A stretch of DNA of 64,000 nucleotides from an uncultured Nitrospira sp. (lineage in GTDB: Bacteria > Nitrospirota > Nitrospiria > Nitrospirales > Nitrospiraceae), in NCBI GenBank assembly GCA_902500995.1, contig CABVSR010000017.1, forward strand, positions 28,450 to 92,449. Direction: 5' to 3'. Below the pieces are notes generated by a model that saw only the letters and a program-made list of their open reading frames with translations, did not search any database and was not told where the DNA came from. Position numbers and translations under genes: made by a program. Positions 24,802 to 33,806 of this stretch are shown in pieces; the stretch's first letter is position 1; each line of letters begins with the position of its first letter.

Positions 24802-26910
24802 TCAATGGGCCACGACTCCGTGGCGCTCCGCTTTATGCTCCTCCACGATCCGACCGGCCAGCTCTCGCGGCACCTCTTCATAGTGAGCATATTCCATCAC
24901 GTAACTGCCTTGCCCGCCGGTCATCGAATTTAACGCCGTGGCATAACTGACCATTTCTGCCTGGGGCACGAGGGCCTTGATGGTCTCCATATGGCCGCTG
25001 GCCTCCACGAGCACAATCCGCCCGCGTCTGGCGTTGAGATCGCCCAGCACCGCGCCGACGCATTCGGTAGGAACCTCGACTTCGACCGTCATCAGCGGCT
25101 CCAAGAGGATCGGGTGCGCCGCTTCCAGCGCCTTCTTCACGCCCATCGATCCGGCAATCTTGAAGGCCATTTCAGAGGAATCGACCACGTGGTACGAACC
25201 GTCATAGACCGTCACCCGCACATCGACGGCGGGATACCCGGCGAGGGGCCCCTCATGCAGTGCCTCGACGACTCCCTTCTCGACGGCCGGCACGAAGTTG
25301 CGGGGAATGGCGCCGCCGACAATTTTATTCACGAACTCAAATCCCTGGCCGCGCGGGAGCGGGCCGACCTCGATCCAGCAATCCCCGTATTGGCCATGGC
25401 CGCCGGTCTGTTTTTTATACTTTCCTTGCGCTTGGGCCACGCTGCGAATCGTTTCGCGATACGGAATTTTGGGCGCGTGAAGCACCACGTCCGCGCCGTA
25501 TTTGCGATGCAGCTTTTCCAGCGTAACATCGATATGCAGCTGGCCCATTCCGCTCAGCACCATTTCTTTCGTTTCAATGTGACGGACGAATTCCAGGCTC
25601 CGGTCTTCCTCAATCAACTTGTGCAACCCGACACTCACCTTTTCGATGTCAGATTTGGATTTCGGCTCGATCGCAAACGACATCACCGGCCGACCAAGGG
25701 AAATCCCGGGTAACGTGATCGGCGCGTGTTCGTCACAGAGCGTATCGCCGGTCAGGCTGTCTTTCAGCTTTGCGATCGCCACGATATCGCCGGCAACCGC
25801 GCGCGGAACTGGGGTGTATTTTTTCCCGAATATCGCAAACAGATGCCCACCGCGCTCCCGGACCTGCCTCGTGGCATTGTACACATTGCTGTCGGCCTCC
25901 AAGGTGCCCGAGTAGAGCCGCACGTACGACAAGCGCCCGACGAATGGATCAATAATGGTCTTGAACACGAGTCCCGACAAGGGCGCAGTAGCCGCCGGCT
26001 CTCTCGTCACCGACGGCGAGCCTTCAGTGGCCGCCACCCCCAGCACCGGCGCGATCCGGGCTCGAGCGGCCGGCGACGGCATCAGATGAAGCAGGCTCTG
26101 TAACAATGTCTGCACCCCCACATTGCGCAACGCCGATCCTCCGACCACGGGAACGAGGGCTCCTCGGTGGACCGCGGCTCGCAGTCCTTCCAGCAACAGG
26201 GCGTCCGTGAAGGTCCCATCGGTCAGGTAGCGTTCCAGCAACGCTTCGTCGCTTTCGGCCACCAGCTCCATCACGCGGCGCCGCCCCTGGTCGGCGCGCT
26301 CGCGCCACTCGGACGGAATCGGAGACAGCTCGGCGTGCGCGCGATCCGGCCGTGTGGTGACGACGCAGTTCTGAAGCAGATCGACGGTACCGTTCAACTC
26401 CGCGGCCTCTCCTTTGGGGAGTATCAAGGGAACCGCGGGCATCTCCAGTTCTTTGGTCAGGTGTTCACACATCGCCGCGAAGGCCGTCCCCTCCTTATCC
26501 AGATCATTCACGAACACGATGCAGGGCAGACCGGCTTCCCGGATGAGCCCCCAGAGGCGCTGCAGTTCGCTCCGTACTCCCATGGCCGCATTCACGACCA
26601 GCACCGCTCCATCAGCCACGCGCAACGCCGCTCGCGTTTCGGCCGTGAAACTGGGCGATCCCGGCGTGTCGAGCAGATTGAGCACCCTGTCCTCACAGAG
26701 GCAGCGAACCACAGCCGTGTGCAGCGACGTCCGGTGATGAATCTCTTCGGGTTCGAAATCGGAGACCGTGTTTCCGGCTTGGATCGAGCCGGGAGAGGTG
26801 AGACTGCCTGCGCAGCAGGCGAGCGCTTCGACTAATGAGGTTTTGCCCGATCCCGCGTTCGATACCACAGCCACATTTCTGATGGATTCGGTGAGGGGAA
26901 CATTCATCAT
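24802..26910 (-). CDS. fusA2: EF-G-like translational GTPase paralogue with altered G motifs
   Basis: A 702-residue protein with all five EF-G domains; the domain IV tip DGSYHVVDSS and domain V are well kept. The GTPase motifs are unusual: G1 is NAGSGKTS (17-24), the RGIT switch I motif is replaced, G3 is DTPGSPSF with Ser85 where EF-G has the catalytic His, and G4 is NDLD (135-138) rather than NKxD. This fits the FusA2/EF-G-like subfamily, not the canonical fusA of the str operon. It starts at ATG 26910 after GGAGGAGG. Function is probably regulatory or ribosome-related and unproven. Confidence 0.85.
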   Translation of the reverse strand: MMNVPLTESIRNVAVVSNAGSGKTSLVEALACCAGSLTSPGSIQAGNTVSDFEPEEIHHRTSLHTAVVRCLCEDRVLNLLDTPGSPSFTAETRAALRVADGAVLVVNAAMGVRSELQRLWGLIREAGLPCIVFVNDLDKEGTAFAAMCEHLTKELEMPAVPLILPKGEAAELNGTVDLLQNCVVTTRPDRAHAELSPIPSEWRERADQGRRRVMELVAESDEALLERYLTDGTFTDALLLEGLRAAVHRGALVPVVGGSALRNVGVQTLLQSLLHLMPSPAARARIAPVLGVAATEGSPSVTREPAATAPLSGLVFKTIIDPFVGRLSYVRLYSGTLEADSNVYNATRQVRERGGHLFAIFGKKYTPVPRAVAGDIVAIAKLKDSLTGDTLCDEHAPITLPGISLGRPVMSFAIEPKSKSDIEKVSVGLHKLIEEDRSLEFVRHIETKEMVLSGMGQLHIDVTLEKLHRKYGADVVLHAPKIPYRETIRSVAQAQGKYKKQTGGHGQYGDCWIEVGPLPRGQGFEFVNKIVGGAIPRNFVPAVEKGVVEALHEGPLAGYPAVDVRVTVYDGSYHVVDSSEMAFKIAGSMGVKKALEAAHPILLEPLMTVEVEVPTECVGAVLGDLNARRGRIVLVEASGHMETIKALVPQAEMVSYATALNSMTGGQGSYVMEYAHYEEVPRELAGRIVEEHKAERHGVVAH

Positions 26911-27039
26911 GACCTCCTCCGCTAGTCGTCGGCCGCTGTGGGCCTGGTTAGAAAGAGCTTGGTCGGCTATCCCATCCTTTCTCGATCTGCGCCCTCCTGC
27001 CCGGCGACGTGAGGCGAGTTGCGCACCGGGTATGGCGGG

Positions 27040-27756
27040 TCATGCTTTCAATGACTCTCCGCCGAGCCATCCCTGGTCGGCAAAACTGACATAACGACCG
27101 TCCCCTACGATGAGGTGATCGAGGACCTGAATGCCCAACAACGCGCCGGCCGACACGAGCCTGGCCGTCAGCACCCGATCTTCCTGGCTCGGGGTGGGAT
27201 CGCCGCTGGGATGGTTGTGAAGAAAAATGACTCCGGCGGCCGACGCGCGCATGGCGGGAATAAAGACTTCCCGTGGATGGACGATGCTCAGCGTCAGGCT
27301 GCCCTCCGAAATCGTGACATCGCGAATGACCTGATTCTTGGCATCCAGCAAGACCACGGCAAAAATCTCATGGCGCAGATCCCGCAAACGCGCGTGGTAA
27401 TGCTTAAACACATCCGCGCTGGAGTTGATGCGAGTCCCGGTCGTCAATGGCGCGGAGACGGCGCGTTTCCCCAACTCCACCGCCGCTTTCAATTGTGCCG
27501 CCTTCGCCGGCCCGACACCGGCAATCGCATAAAGCTCTTCGGCGCTGCAATGCAGCAGTCCGACAATGCCCCCGACACGACTCAGCACTTCCATGCCGAC
27601 CTTGACGGCCGAGGCATCCTGCCGGCCGACACGCAACAAAATCGCCAACAGTTGCGCATCGGAGAGGCTCTCCGCCCCCTCGCTGAGCAAGCGTTCACGC
27701 GGCCGTTCAGTTTCCGGCCATTCCCCGATCCCACGGGCTGTCTGTTTGAGCGTCAT
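27040..27756 (-). CDS. radC: RadC family JAMM-domain protein
   Basis: UPF0758 family protein, historically linked to DNA repair but of unproven function. The 238-residue protein has an N-terminal helix-hairpin-helix region (YAIAGVGPAKAAQLKAA) and a C-terminal JAB1/MPN domain with the metal motif HNHPSGDPTPSQED near residue 188. Length and motifs are complete. It runs in the same direction as the fusA2-like gene, 129 nt upstream of it. Confidence 0.94.
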   Translation of the reverse strand: MTLKQTARGIGEWPETERPRERLLSEGAESLSDAQLLAILLRVGRQDASAVKVGMEVLSRVGGIVGLLHCSAEELYAIAGVGPAKAAQLKAAVELGKRAVSAPLTTGTRINSSADVFKHYHARLRDLRHEIFAVVLLDAKNQVIRDVTISEGSLTLSIVHPREVFIPAMRASAAGVIFLHNHPSGDPTPSQEDRVLTARLVSAGALLGIQVLDHLIVGDGRYVSFADQGWLGGESLKA

Positions 27757-27880
27757 GCCTGCCTTTCACGACAAAAAAATGTCAGCGTGCACCTTTTTGT
27801 GCCGGAGACTTGACGCCAGAAGACTGTCATGTATGGCGCTTTCACTGCGTAACCAATTGAAATATCACAACTTGACAATT

Positions 27881-27897
27881 TGGTGCAGCTCTTGCTT
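27881..27897 (+). promoter_or_regulatory. Candidate sigma-54 (RpoN) -24/-12 promoter
   Basis: TTGGTGC-N5-TTGCTT with GG at 27882-27883 and GC at 27894-27895, exactly 10 nt apart as required for sigma-54. The -12 box TTGCTT is perfect, the -24 box differs from TTGGCAC at two bases. Predicted start is near 27907, about 34 nt before the zinc-ribbon ATG. A TTGACA at 27872-27877 has no matching sigma-70 -10. Confidence 0.55.
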
Positions 27898-27940
27898 GAG
27901 AGCAGACACAGCTGTAAACGTCACCACCCAGGAGGAAACA

Positions 27941-28114
27941 ATGGAATGTCCGAAGTGCAAAGGCATGATGATGTTGGAACGGTTCTCAGACTTTTTCCTC
28001 ATTTTCTACGCCTGGAAATGCATCAACTGCGGCGCCATCATTGATCGAACCATTTCGGCCAATCGCAGAAAGAGCCTCGCCGCTCGCGACGCGCAACCGG
28101 TAGCGACTCGCTGA
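27941..28114 (+). CDS. 57-residue zinc-ribbon protein
   Basis: Small basic-tailed protein with two CxxC pairs (Cys3/Cys6 in CPKC and Cys27/Cys30 in CINC), which would bind one zinc. Between them is a hydrophobic/aromatic stretch (FFLIFYAW) that could be an interaction surface. The ATG is preceded by AGGAGG at good distance, so the start is firm although the frame is open upstream. It lies alone behind a sigma-54-type promoter. I do not recognise a named family; a role in transcription or translation control is a guess. Confidence 0.8.
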   Translation: MECPKCKGMMMLERFSDFFLIFYAWKCINCGAIIDRTISANRRKSLAARDAQPVATR

Positions 28115-28420
28115 GTACGTACCATCGCTCTGTTTGCTGTGTGATGTGGTGGTGTGACAGCCCAGGATGTGGCCACCTCCTCAGCCCGCGTGAACCGAGT
28201 CTTGGTGTCGCCCGATTATAGCGAGCCTCCTGCCACGCGTCAAAGCGCGTGAACCCTTCCGTGACGTCTACAGCGCTCCCCGCCCCGCGGCGGGGAGAAG
28301 ACCTTTCCCGCTCCTCGCCGTGCCTCACCGCGCTCCGTCCATCCTTGACCCCTTCAAAAACGCTGTGTTACATTCTCTCACTTCTTAGCCAGTGACGAAT
28401 GGCTCTCACCTAACACGATC
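28115..28420 (+). other. 306-bp gap with rsmD promoter and GC-rich hairpin
   Basis: Contains a GC-rich hairpin near 28276-28297 (CTCCCCGC / GCGGGGAG, 8 bp) without a T-run, and the candidate rsmD promoter at 28345-28373. A minus-strand open frame over this interval is arginine-rich, lacks a ribosome-binding site and overlaps the zinc-ribbon gene, so it is not called. Confidence 0.5.
28345..28373 (+). promoter_or_regulatory. Candidate sigma-70 promoter for rsmD-coaD-aminotransferase
   Basis: TTGACC (28345-28350), 17-bp spacer, TTACAT (28368-28373); 5 of 6 and 4 of 6 matches. The predicted leader before the rsmD ATG is about 41 nt. It would drive three overlapping genes. Confidence 0.5.
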
Positions 28421-28993
28421 ATGCGCGTCATCGCTGGGCTTCATCGGGGCCGACGGTTGCTGGGTCCCAAAGGACAGGTCATCCGCCCGACCTCCGACCG
28501 CGTGAAAGAAGCCTTATTTTCAATTCTTGGCGAACGAATCCTTGGGGCGCGCGTCCTCGACCTCTATGCGGGAACCGGCTCGATTGGGATCGAGGCCCTG
28601 AGCCGCGGCGCGGCGCATGTGACCTTTGTGGAGGCTGATCGAGACGCCTTGCGCCTGGTCCAATCGAATCTCCGGCAATGCGGCCTGGAGCTATCCGCCA
28701 ACATCTGCGCCTGTCAGGTGAGCCAGTTCTTCCGTCGCGGCACTCAGTGGTCGGGCCCCTACGACATTGTGTTTTGTGATCCTCCCTATCACCTCACGGC
28801 TGAGTTCATTCATCTGGCGGCGGGGTGGCCCGCAGGATGGCTGGCGGACCACGCCATCCTCATCCTGGAACATGGACGGAAAGCGGACATCCCTGCTGTG
28901 CTGGGGCCACTCTCTCTGGTGAAGCGCTACGACTACGGCGACACTGCGCTGACCCGATTCCACCTGACGCCGGGAGAACTCCACCCGGCATGA
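28421..28993 (+). CDS. rsmD: 16S rRNA (guanine(966)-N2)-methyltransferase
   Basis: SAM-dependent methyltransferase modifying G966 of 16S rRNA. The 190-residue protein has MRVIAGLHRGRRLLGP, RPTSDRVKEALFSIL, motif I DLYAGTGSIGIEALSRGA and the catalytic DPPY. Its stop overlaps the coaD ATG (ATGA), and rsmD-coaD adjacency is very common, which supports both calls. Confidence 0.95.
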   Translation: MRVIAGLHRGRRLLGPKGQVIRPTSDRVKEALFSILGERILGARVLDLYAGTGSIGIEALSRGAAHVTFVEADRDALRLVQSNLRQCGLELSANICACQVSQFFRRGTQWSGPYDIVFCDPPYHLTAEFIHLAAGWPAGWLADHAILILEHGRKADIPAVLGPLSLVKRYDYGDTALTRFHLTPGELHPA

Positions 28994-29478
28994 AAACCGC
29001 CGTCTATCCCGGCACATTCGATCCGATCACGCATGGGCACAGTGACATCATCCGGCGCGGGTTCCGGATGTTCGCACGGGTCATCGTGGCCATCGCTCCC
29101 AATCCGAGCAAGCATCCCCTGTTCAGTACGCAGGAACGATTGGACATGGTGCGCCTGGTCACGAAGGATCTTCCGAACCTGGAGGTCACCACGTTCGAAG
29201 GCCTGCTGGTGGATTTTGTGCGCACGAGCGGCGCCCATGCTATTCTGCGGGGACTGCGCGCGATTTCCGATTTCGAGCACGAGTTTCAGATGGCCCTGGT
29301 CAATCGAAAACTGGCGGAAACCGTGGAAACGGTGTTTCTCATGCCGAGCGAAGAATATTCCTATCTTTCTTCCACCATTATTAAGGATGTCGCCAGCCAC
29401 GGCGGGTCACTCCAAGACTTTGTGCACCCGGAAGTGGCGCGGAGGCTCCAAGAACGAATGCGGAGTTTCAAAGGATGA
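28990..29478 (+). CDS. coaD: Phosphopantetheine adenylyltransferase
   Basis: Penultimate step of coenzyme A synthesis: ATP plus 4'-phosphopantetheine to dephospho-CoA. The 162-residue protein has the nucleotidyltransferase motif GTFDPITHGH, RGLRAISDFEHE and the SSTIIKDVASHGG end. ATG 28990 overlaps the rsmD stop and gives the MKTAVYPGTF start. It overlaps the aminotransferase start by 4 nt. Confidence 0.97.
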   Translation: MKTAVYPGTFDPITHGHSDIIRRGFRMFARVIVAIAPNPSKHPLFSTQERLDMVRLVTKDLPNLEVTTFEGLLVDFVRTSGAHAILRGLRAISDFEHEFQMALVNRKLAETVETVFLMPSEEYSYLSSTIIKDVASHGGSLQDFVHPEVARRLQERMRSFKG

Positions 29479-30668
29479 AACTGGCAGCCCGTGTCGGACG
29501 TATTGTGCCCTCTCCTACCCTGAGCATTACCGCCACAGCGAAAGCCATGGCGGCACAAGGCCTCGACGTGATCGATTTCGCCTCCGGAGAACCGGACTTC
29601 GATACGCCGGAACCGGTCAAAGCCGCGGCTGAAGCCGCGATCCGCGCCGGCTTTACGAAATACACGCCGTCGTCCGGCATCGATGAACTGCGCCAGGCCA
29701 TCGCCGACAAGTTGAAAGAGGAACAGGGGCTGCACTACGACAAGTCCCAGATTCTGGTGTCCTGCGGCGCCAAACATTCGCTGTACAACGTCGCGGAAGC
29801 GTTGTTGGAGGCGGGCGACGAATTGATTATTCCCGTGCCCTTCTGGGTTTCGTATCAGGACCAAACCCTGCTGAACGACGCCACTCCGGTCCTGCTTCAG
29901 ACCCGGGAACAGGATGGGTACACCATTACGCAAGATGCGCTGGAGGCCGTGATTACGCCGCGCACCAAAGCGATTATCGTCAACAGCCCTTGCAATCCCA
30001 CGGGGGCCACCTACGACCGGAACACCCTGGAACGCATCGCGGCCGTCGCCTTGCGCCATGACCTGGTCATCATTTCAGATGAGATTTACGAGAAGGTGCT
30101 GTACGACGGCGTGCAGCACATCAGCATCGCCAGCTTGAGCCCGGAAGTCGCGGCACGCACGGTGGTGATCAACGGGGTGTCGAAAGCCTATGCGATGACC
30201 GGCTGGCGGATCGGGTATGCCGCAGGACCGAAACCCTTACTGACGGCGATGGCGAATATCCAAAGTCAAAGTACCTCGAACCCCTGCTCCATTTCGCAAA
30301 AAGCCGCGGTGGCGGCGCTCCGTCTCGGCAATCCCTTTACCACGACGATGGTGGCGGAATTCGACCGGCGGCGACGCTTGATGGTCGAACGCTTGAACAA
30401 GATGCCCGGCGTGACCTGCCGCATGCCGACCGGAGCCTTCTACGCGTTTCCGAATGTGAGTGGTGTGCTGGCGAAGCGGTGGAAGGATCAACCGATTGGT
30501 TCAGCGGCGAACCTGGCCACGTATCTTCTCAATGAAGCGCAGGTGGCGCTGGTGCCGGGTGAACCGTTTGGAAGCGATGTGCATATCCGGTTGTCGTATG
30601 CGACTTCCATGGAGGCCATTGAACGCGGATTGACCCGTATTGAAGCGGCACTCCGCCGCTTGTCTTGA
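29475..30668 (+). CDS. Class I/II PLP-dependent aspartate-type aminotransferase
   Basis: Aspartate or related aminotransferase of subgroup I-gamma. The 397-residue protein has DFASGEPDFDTP near the N terminus, NSPCNPTGATY, SDEIYEKVLYDG, the PLP lysine in NGVSKAYAMTGWRIGYAAG, and the substrate-carboxylate arginine in HIRLSYATS. The ATG lies in the coaD stop (ATGA). Members of this group can act on aspartate, prephenate or methionine intermediates, so the substrate is not assigned. Confidence 0.9.
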   Translation: MKLAARVGRIVPSPTLSITATAKAMAAQGLDVIDFASGEPDFDTPEPVKAAAEAAIRAGFTKYTPSSGIDELRQAIADKLKEEQGLHYDKSQILVSCGAKHSLYNVAEALLEAGDELIIPVPFWVSYQDQTLLNDATPVLLQTREQDGYTITQDALEAVITPRTKAIIVNSPCNPTGATYDRNTLERIAAVALRHDLVIISDEIYEKVLYDGVQHISIASLSPEVAARTVVINGVSKAYAMTGWRIGYAAGPKPLLTAMANIQSQSTSNPCSISQKAAVAALRLGNPFTTTMVAEFDRRRRLMVERLNKMPGVTCRMPTGAFYAFPNVSGVLAKRWKDQPIGSAANLATYLLNEAQVALVPGEPFGSDVHIRLSYATSMEAIERGLTRIEAALRRLS

Positions 30669-30798
30669 ACGCACAGCCATGTGCCCGATCGCCTCTTGAT
30701 TCCGGCCTCCACGAGGTTATGAAGAAGAGAGGTGCTGCAGACAACCAATCGAGCCAGAGAACCACAAGCGACACCGGACGATCAGAGGAGGAAGACCC

Positions 30799-31209
30799 GT
30801 GCCGATCTATGAGTATCAATGTGGCAGCTGCGAACACCGGTTCGAGGTGAAGCAAAGTATCAAGGACGATCCCATCAAGGAATGCGTGCGCTGCGGGAAG
30901 GCAGTCACGAAACTGATTTCACCCCCCGCGATCATGTTCAAGGGCAGCGGATGGTATATCACCGACTACTCGGACAAAATGAAGCCCGGAGGCAGCGATA
31001 CCTCGGACAAGCCGGCGGCGGCGGGTACGGAGACGGCGAAAGCCCCGGCCACCTCCGACTCGACGAGCGCCAGTCCGGCTTCGACCTCGGCGCCTGCCGC
31101 GCCTGCGCCTTCGACCACCACCAGCACCCCTTCGTCGACCGGCACGAGTACATCCGCTGCCGGCTCCTCCAGCTCGTCCTCGTCCACGTCATCCACAAAT
31201 AAACCTTGA
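30799..31209 (+). CDS. FmdB-family zinc-ribbon protein with low-complexity tail
   Basis: Residues 1-56 are a typical FmdB/putative regulatory domain: MPIYEYQCGSCEHRFE with CxxC pairs Cys8/Cys11 and Cys29/Cys32, then KLISPPAIMFKGSGWYITDY. Residues 65-136 are a Ser/Thr/Ala/Pro low-complexity tail, probably disordered. GTG 30799 follows AGGAGGAAG. The family is widespread and functionally obscure; some members are linked to formamidase/amidase regulation. Confidence 0.88.
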   Translation: MPIYEYQCGSCEHRFEVKQSIKDDPIKECVRCGKAVTKLISPPAIMFKGSGWYITDYSDKMKPGGSDTSDKPAAAGTETAKAPATSDSTSASPASTSAPAAPAPSTTTSTPSSTGTSTSAAGSSSSSSSTSSTNKP

Positions 31210-31308
31210 TCGGCGAACTCTTTCGACCAAGGGATCGCCTCGCCCGATCGTGCTGATAGGGGAAACCGTGATCCGTCTAGCGGTCTTGGGACCTGACCGG
31301 CAGCGTCT

Positions 31309-31740
31309 CTAGCGATGCTGGGTGGGTTTGAACTTCTTGACCGGGGAGGATTTCGCAGGGGATTTCACGCTCGCCTTCGGCGCGGGTTTGACCGGTTTCT
31401 TCACGGCTGGTTTCGCGGCAGGAGCCTTGACGGCTTTGACGGCGCGCTCCCTCGCGGCCGCAATCGTGTGCTCCAGATTGGCGATCATGGCCGACTTTTC
31501 TTTATTCACGCGCGTCAGATCTTCCACGCGAATTTGCAGTTCTTCTTTCGCCTTGTTGGCGGCGTTGAGCTGATTCTGCAAGAGCGCCTTGTCGGCCGCA
31601 GCCTGCTGGGCCTCCGCATGCAACTGCTCGATCTGGGCCTGGAGAGCGGGCGGCCAGAAGTCACATCCTGCCAGCAGCAAGAGACTGCTGAATCCGAGCA
31701 TCGACCATCCCATCACCGCGCGACGTGAACGCATCTGCAT
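31309..31740 (-). CDS. Coiled-coil lipoprotein with Lys/Ala/Pro-rich tail
   Basis: A 143-residue envelope lipoprotein with lipobox LLAGC (Cys26), a helical coiled coil (about residues 32-100, rich in Gln, Ala and Leu with repeated Glu/Lys) and a tail of K-P-A-type repeats resembling histone H1 or cell-wall-binding tails. ATG 31740 is chosen for the GGGAGG upstream. The architecture resembles Lpp-like or SlyB-like spacers only loosely. Possible role: tethering outer membrane to peptidoglycan (inference). Confidence 0.72.
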   Translation of the reverse strand: MQMRSRRAVMGWSMLGFSSLLLLAGCDFWPPALQAQIEQLHAEAQQAAADKALLQNQLNAANKAKEELQIRVEDLTRVNKEKSAMIANLEHTIAAARERAVKAVKAPAAKPAVKKPVKPAPKASVKSPAKSSPVKKFKPTQHR

Positions 31741-31788
31741 ACGTGGTCCTCCCATGGGGGTGAATTATACCCACAACGCACCGTCAAA

Positions 31789-32436
31789 TCATGTTGAAAG
31801 TGTGAACCCTCGTGGTGCCAGAGCCGCCCGGATTCGCTCCACCGGCAACAGCCCGGCTCGCAACAGGCGCGGCTGGTCGCGCGCATCCACGATGGTCGAG
31901 GCAGAGCCGCCCGGCGTGCGTCCGCCATCGAGAATGAGATCAAGGCGCGGCCCGAGCGCCCGCTGCACCGATTCGGCCTCATCGAGAGGCGGTTCAGATG
32001 ACCGATTGGCGCTGGTGCCGGTCAGAGGACCGGTCTGCATCAGCAGGCGCTGCAGTGTCGCGAGCGGTGACCATCGAATCCCGATCGTGCCGGTGCCCGC
32101 CGTCAGCAACGGCGACAAGCCGGCCGCGGCGGGAAACACGATGGTCAAGGGCCCCGGCCATAACAGATCCATCAGCACCGCGGCGGCCGGAGGAATCGAG
32201 GCGACCAGTGAACGCAACTGATCGCGGCCGCCGATGAGCACGAGAATCGGCTTCTCGGGCGGCCGGCCTTTGAGCTCGATCAGCCGGCGCACCGCAGTCT
32301 CGTCGGTAGGAGAAACGGCTAGGCCATAATAGGTCTCGGTCGGTAGCGCGAGAAGCCCCTGCGTTGCCAGCACGCGCCGCACCTGCGGGAGGATGCTTTC
32401 GCAGGTGGTGTCGGTGAAGGGAAGAACGAGCGCCAT
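31789..32436 (-). CDS. tsaC: L-threonylcarbamoyladenylate synthase (TsaC/Sua5/YrdC family)
   Basis: Makes threonylcarbamoyl-AMP for the t6A37 modification of ANN-decoding tRNAs. The 215-residue protein shows the YrdC fold: LLALPTETYYGLA, ELKGRPPEKPILVLI, LLWPGPLTIVFPA, IGIRWSP, LTGTSANRSSEPP, and STIVDA at the end. No C-terminal Sua5 domain is present. It is 21 nt downstream of purD on the same strand. Confidence 0.93.
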   Translation of the reverse strand: MALVLPFTDTTCESILPQVRRVLATQGLLALPTETYYGLAVSPTDETAVRRLIELKGRPPEKPILVLIGGRDQLRSLVASIPPAAAVLMDLLWPGPLTIVFPAAAGLSPLLTAGTGTIGIRWSPLATLQRLLMQTGPLTGTSANRSSEPPLDEAESVQRALGPRLDLILDGGRTPGGSASTIVDARDQPRLLRAGLLPVERIRAALAPRGFTLST

Positions 32437-32457
32437 TTCTCGGCCTGCCGCAATCGA

Positions 32458-33735
32458 TCAAGCCTGGCGCGGAAGGGCTCGATGCGCGATGTCGGTTCGA
32501 TAGTGGCGGCCCTGGAAGGTGATCCCCGGCACGGCCTGGTACACCTGTGCCCGCGCTTCCACTAAGGACGGGGCCCACGCCGCGACGGCCAAGACCCTTC
32601 CCCCGGCCGTGACCACCTGCCCGGCTTCCCGCCTGGTTCCGGCGTGAAACACGGCAAGGGGGGACGTGCTCGAGAGACTGGGCAACCCTTGAATGGGAAA
32701 TCCCGTCTGGTAGGACCCGGGATAACCCGGTGACGTCATGACCACGCAGACCGCGGTGTCTTGCCGCCATTCCACCGGGAGCTGATCGAGACGATGTTCC
32801 ACCACGGCATCCATCACCTCCAGCAAATCGGTTTTCAATAGGGGCAAGACGACTTCGGTTTCCGGATCTCCCATGCGCGCGTTGAATTCCAACACGTAGG
32901 GCACGCCGCGGACGATCATCAGGCCTGCGTACAGCACCCCTTGAAAGGGACAACCCAGGCGGGCCATCGCGTCGACTGTCGGTTGCAGCACCTCGCGCGT
33001 GACCTGCTCCCGAATCGCCGCGGTCGCAATGGGAGCCGGAGCATAGGCACCCATGCCGCCGGTATTGGGCCCGGCATCACCGTCGCCGATCCGTTTGTGG
33101 TCCTGCGCCGGAATCATCGGGACGACGGTGCTCCCGTCGGTGAAGGCCATGATGGTCAGTTCTTCACCGTCGAGAAACTCTTCGATCAAGACCCGTTGAC
33201 CGGCCTGGCCGAAGACGGATTTTTCCATGGCATCGCGTACGGCCTGCTTGGCCTGCTCACGAGTCGTCGCCACAACCACGCCCTTCCCCTGGGCCAGGCC
33301 GTCCGCCTTCACGACAATAGGAACAGGCTGAACATCCAAATAGGCCAGCGCCTCATCCATCTGCTCGAAGCTCTGCGACGCCGCCGTCGGAATCCGATTG
33401 GCGGCCATGACGTCCTTGGAAAAACTTTTGCTGGATTCCAAGCGCGCAGCAGCCTTCGTGGGCCCGAAAATTTTCAAGCGCGACTTTCTGAACTCGTCGG
33501 CAATCCCGAGCGCCAGCGGGGCTTCGGGACCGACGACGGTCAGATCGATCTGCTCCTTGAGGGCGAAGGCCTTGAGCCCGGCAATGTCGTCCGCCTTGAT
33601 CGGCACACAGGTCGCGAGGCCATCGATACCCGCATTGCCCGGCGCGCAAAAGATCTGCGGCTTTCGCGGGCTCTGAGCAATCTTCCAGACCAGCGCATGT
33701 TCCCGTCCGCCACTGCCGACCACCAGAATTTTCAC
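32458..33735 (-). CDS. purD: Phosphoribosylamine-glycine ligase (GARS)
   Basis: Second step of purine synthesis: ATP-dependent ligation of glycine to phosphoribosylamine. The 425-residue protein has MKILVVGSGGREHAL, the ATP-grasp motifs (VVKADGLAQGKGV, LIEEFLDGEE), the PAQDHKRIGDGDAGPNTGGMGAY segment in two parts, and EFNARMGDPETE. Monofunctional, not fused to purM or purN. It is separated from the upstream purH by the second palindromic element. Confidence 0.97.
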   Translation of the reverse strand: MKILVVGSGGREHALVWKIAQSPRKPQIFCAPGNAGIDGLATCVPIKADDIAGLKAFALKEQIDLTVVGPEAPLALGIADEFRKSRLKIFGPTKAAARLESSKSFSKDVMAANRIPTAASQSFEQMDEALAYLDVQPVPIVVKADGLAQGKGVVVATTREQAKQAVRDAMEKSVFGQAGQRVLIEEFLDGEELTIMAFTDGSTVVPMIPAQDHKRIGDGDAGPNTGGMGAYAPAPIATAAIREQVTREVLQPTVDAMARLGCPFQGVLYAGLMIVRGVPYVLEFNARMGDPETEVVLPLLKTDLLEVMDAVVEHRLDQLPVEWRQDTAVCVVMTSPGYPGSYQTGFPIQGLPSLSSTSPLAVFHAGTRREAGQVVTAGGRVLAVAAWAPSLVEARAQVYQAVPGITFQGRHYRTDIAHRALPRQA

Positions 33736-33806
33736 AGCTCAACCTTTACATCAGGTACACAAACGGAATGATCCGACCACAGACATCGCAATAATGTTGC
33801 GACGGA

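Noticed and set aside
28038..28328. 96-residue minus-strand frame over the zinc-ribbon gene and its 3' gap
   Set aside because: No ribosome-binding site, Arg/Gly-rich composition typical of antisense frames in high-GC DNA, and it overlaps a better-supported gene.
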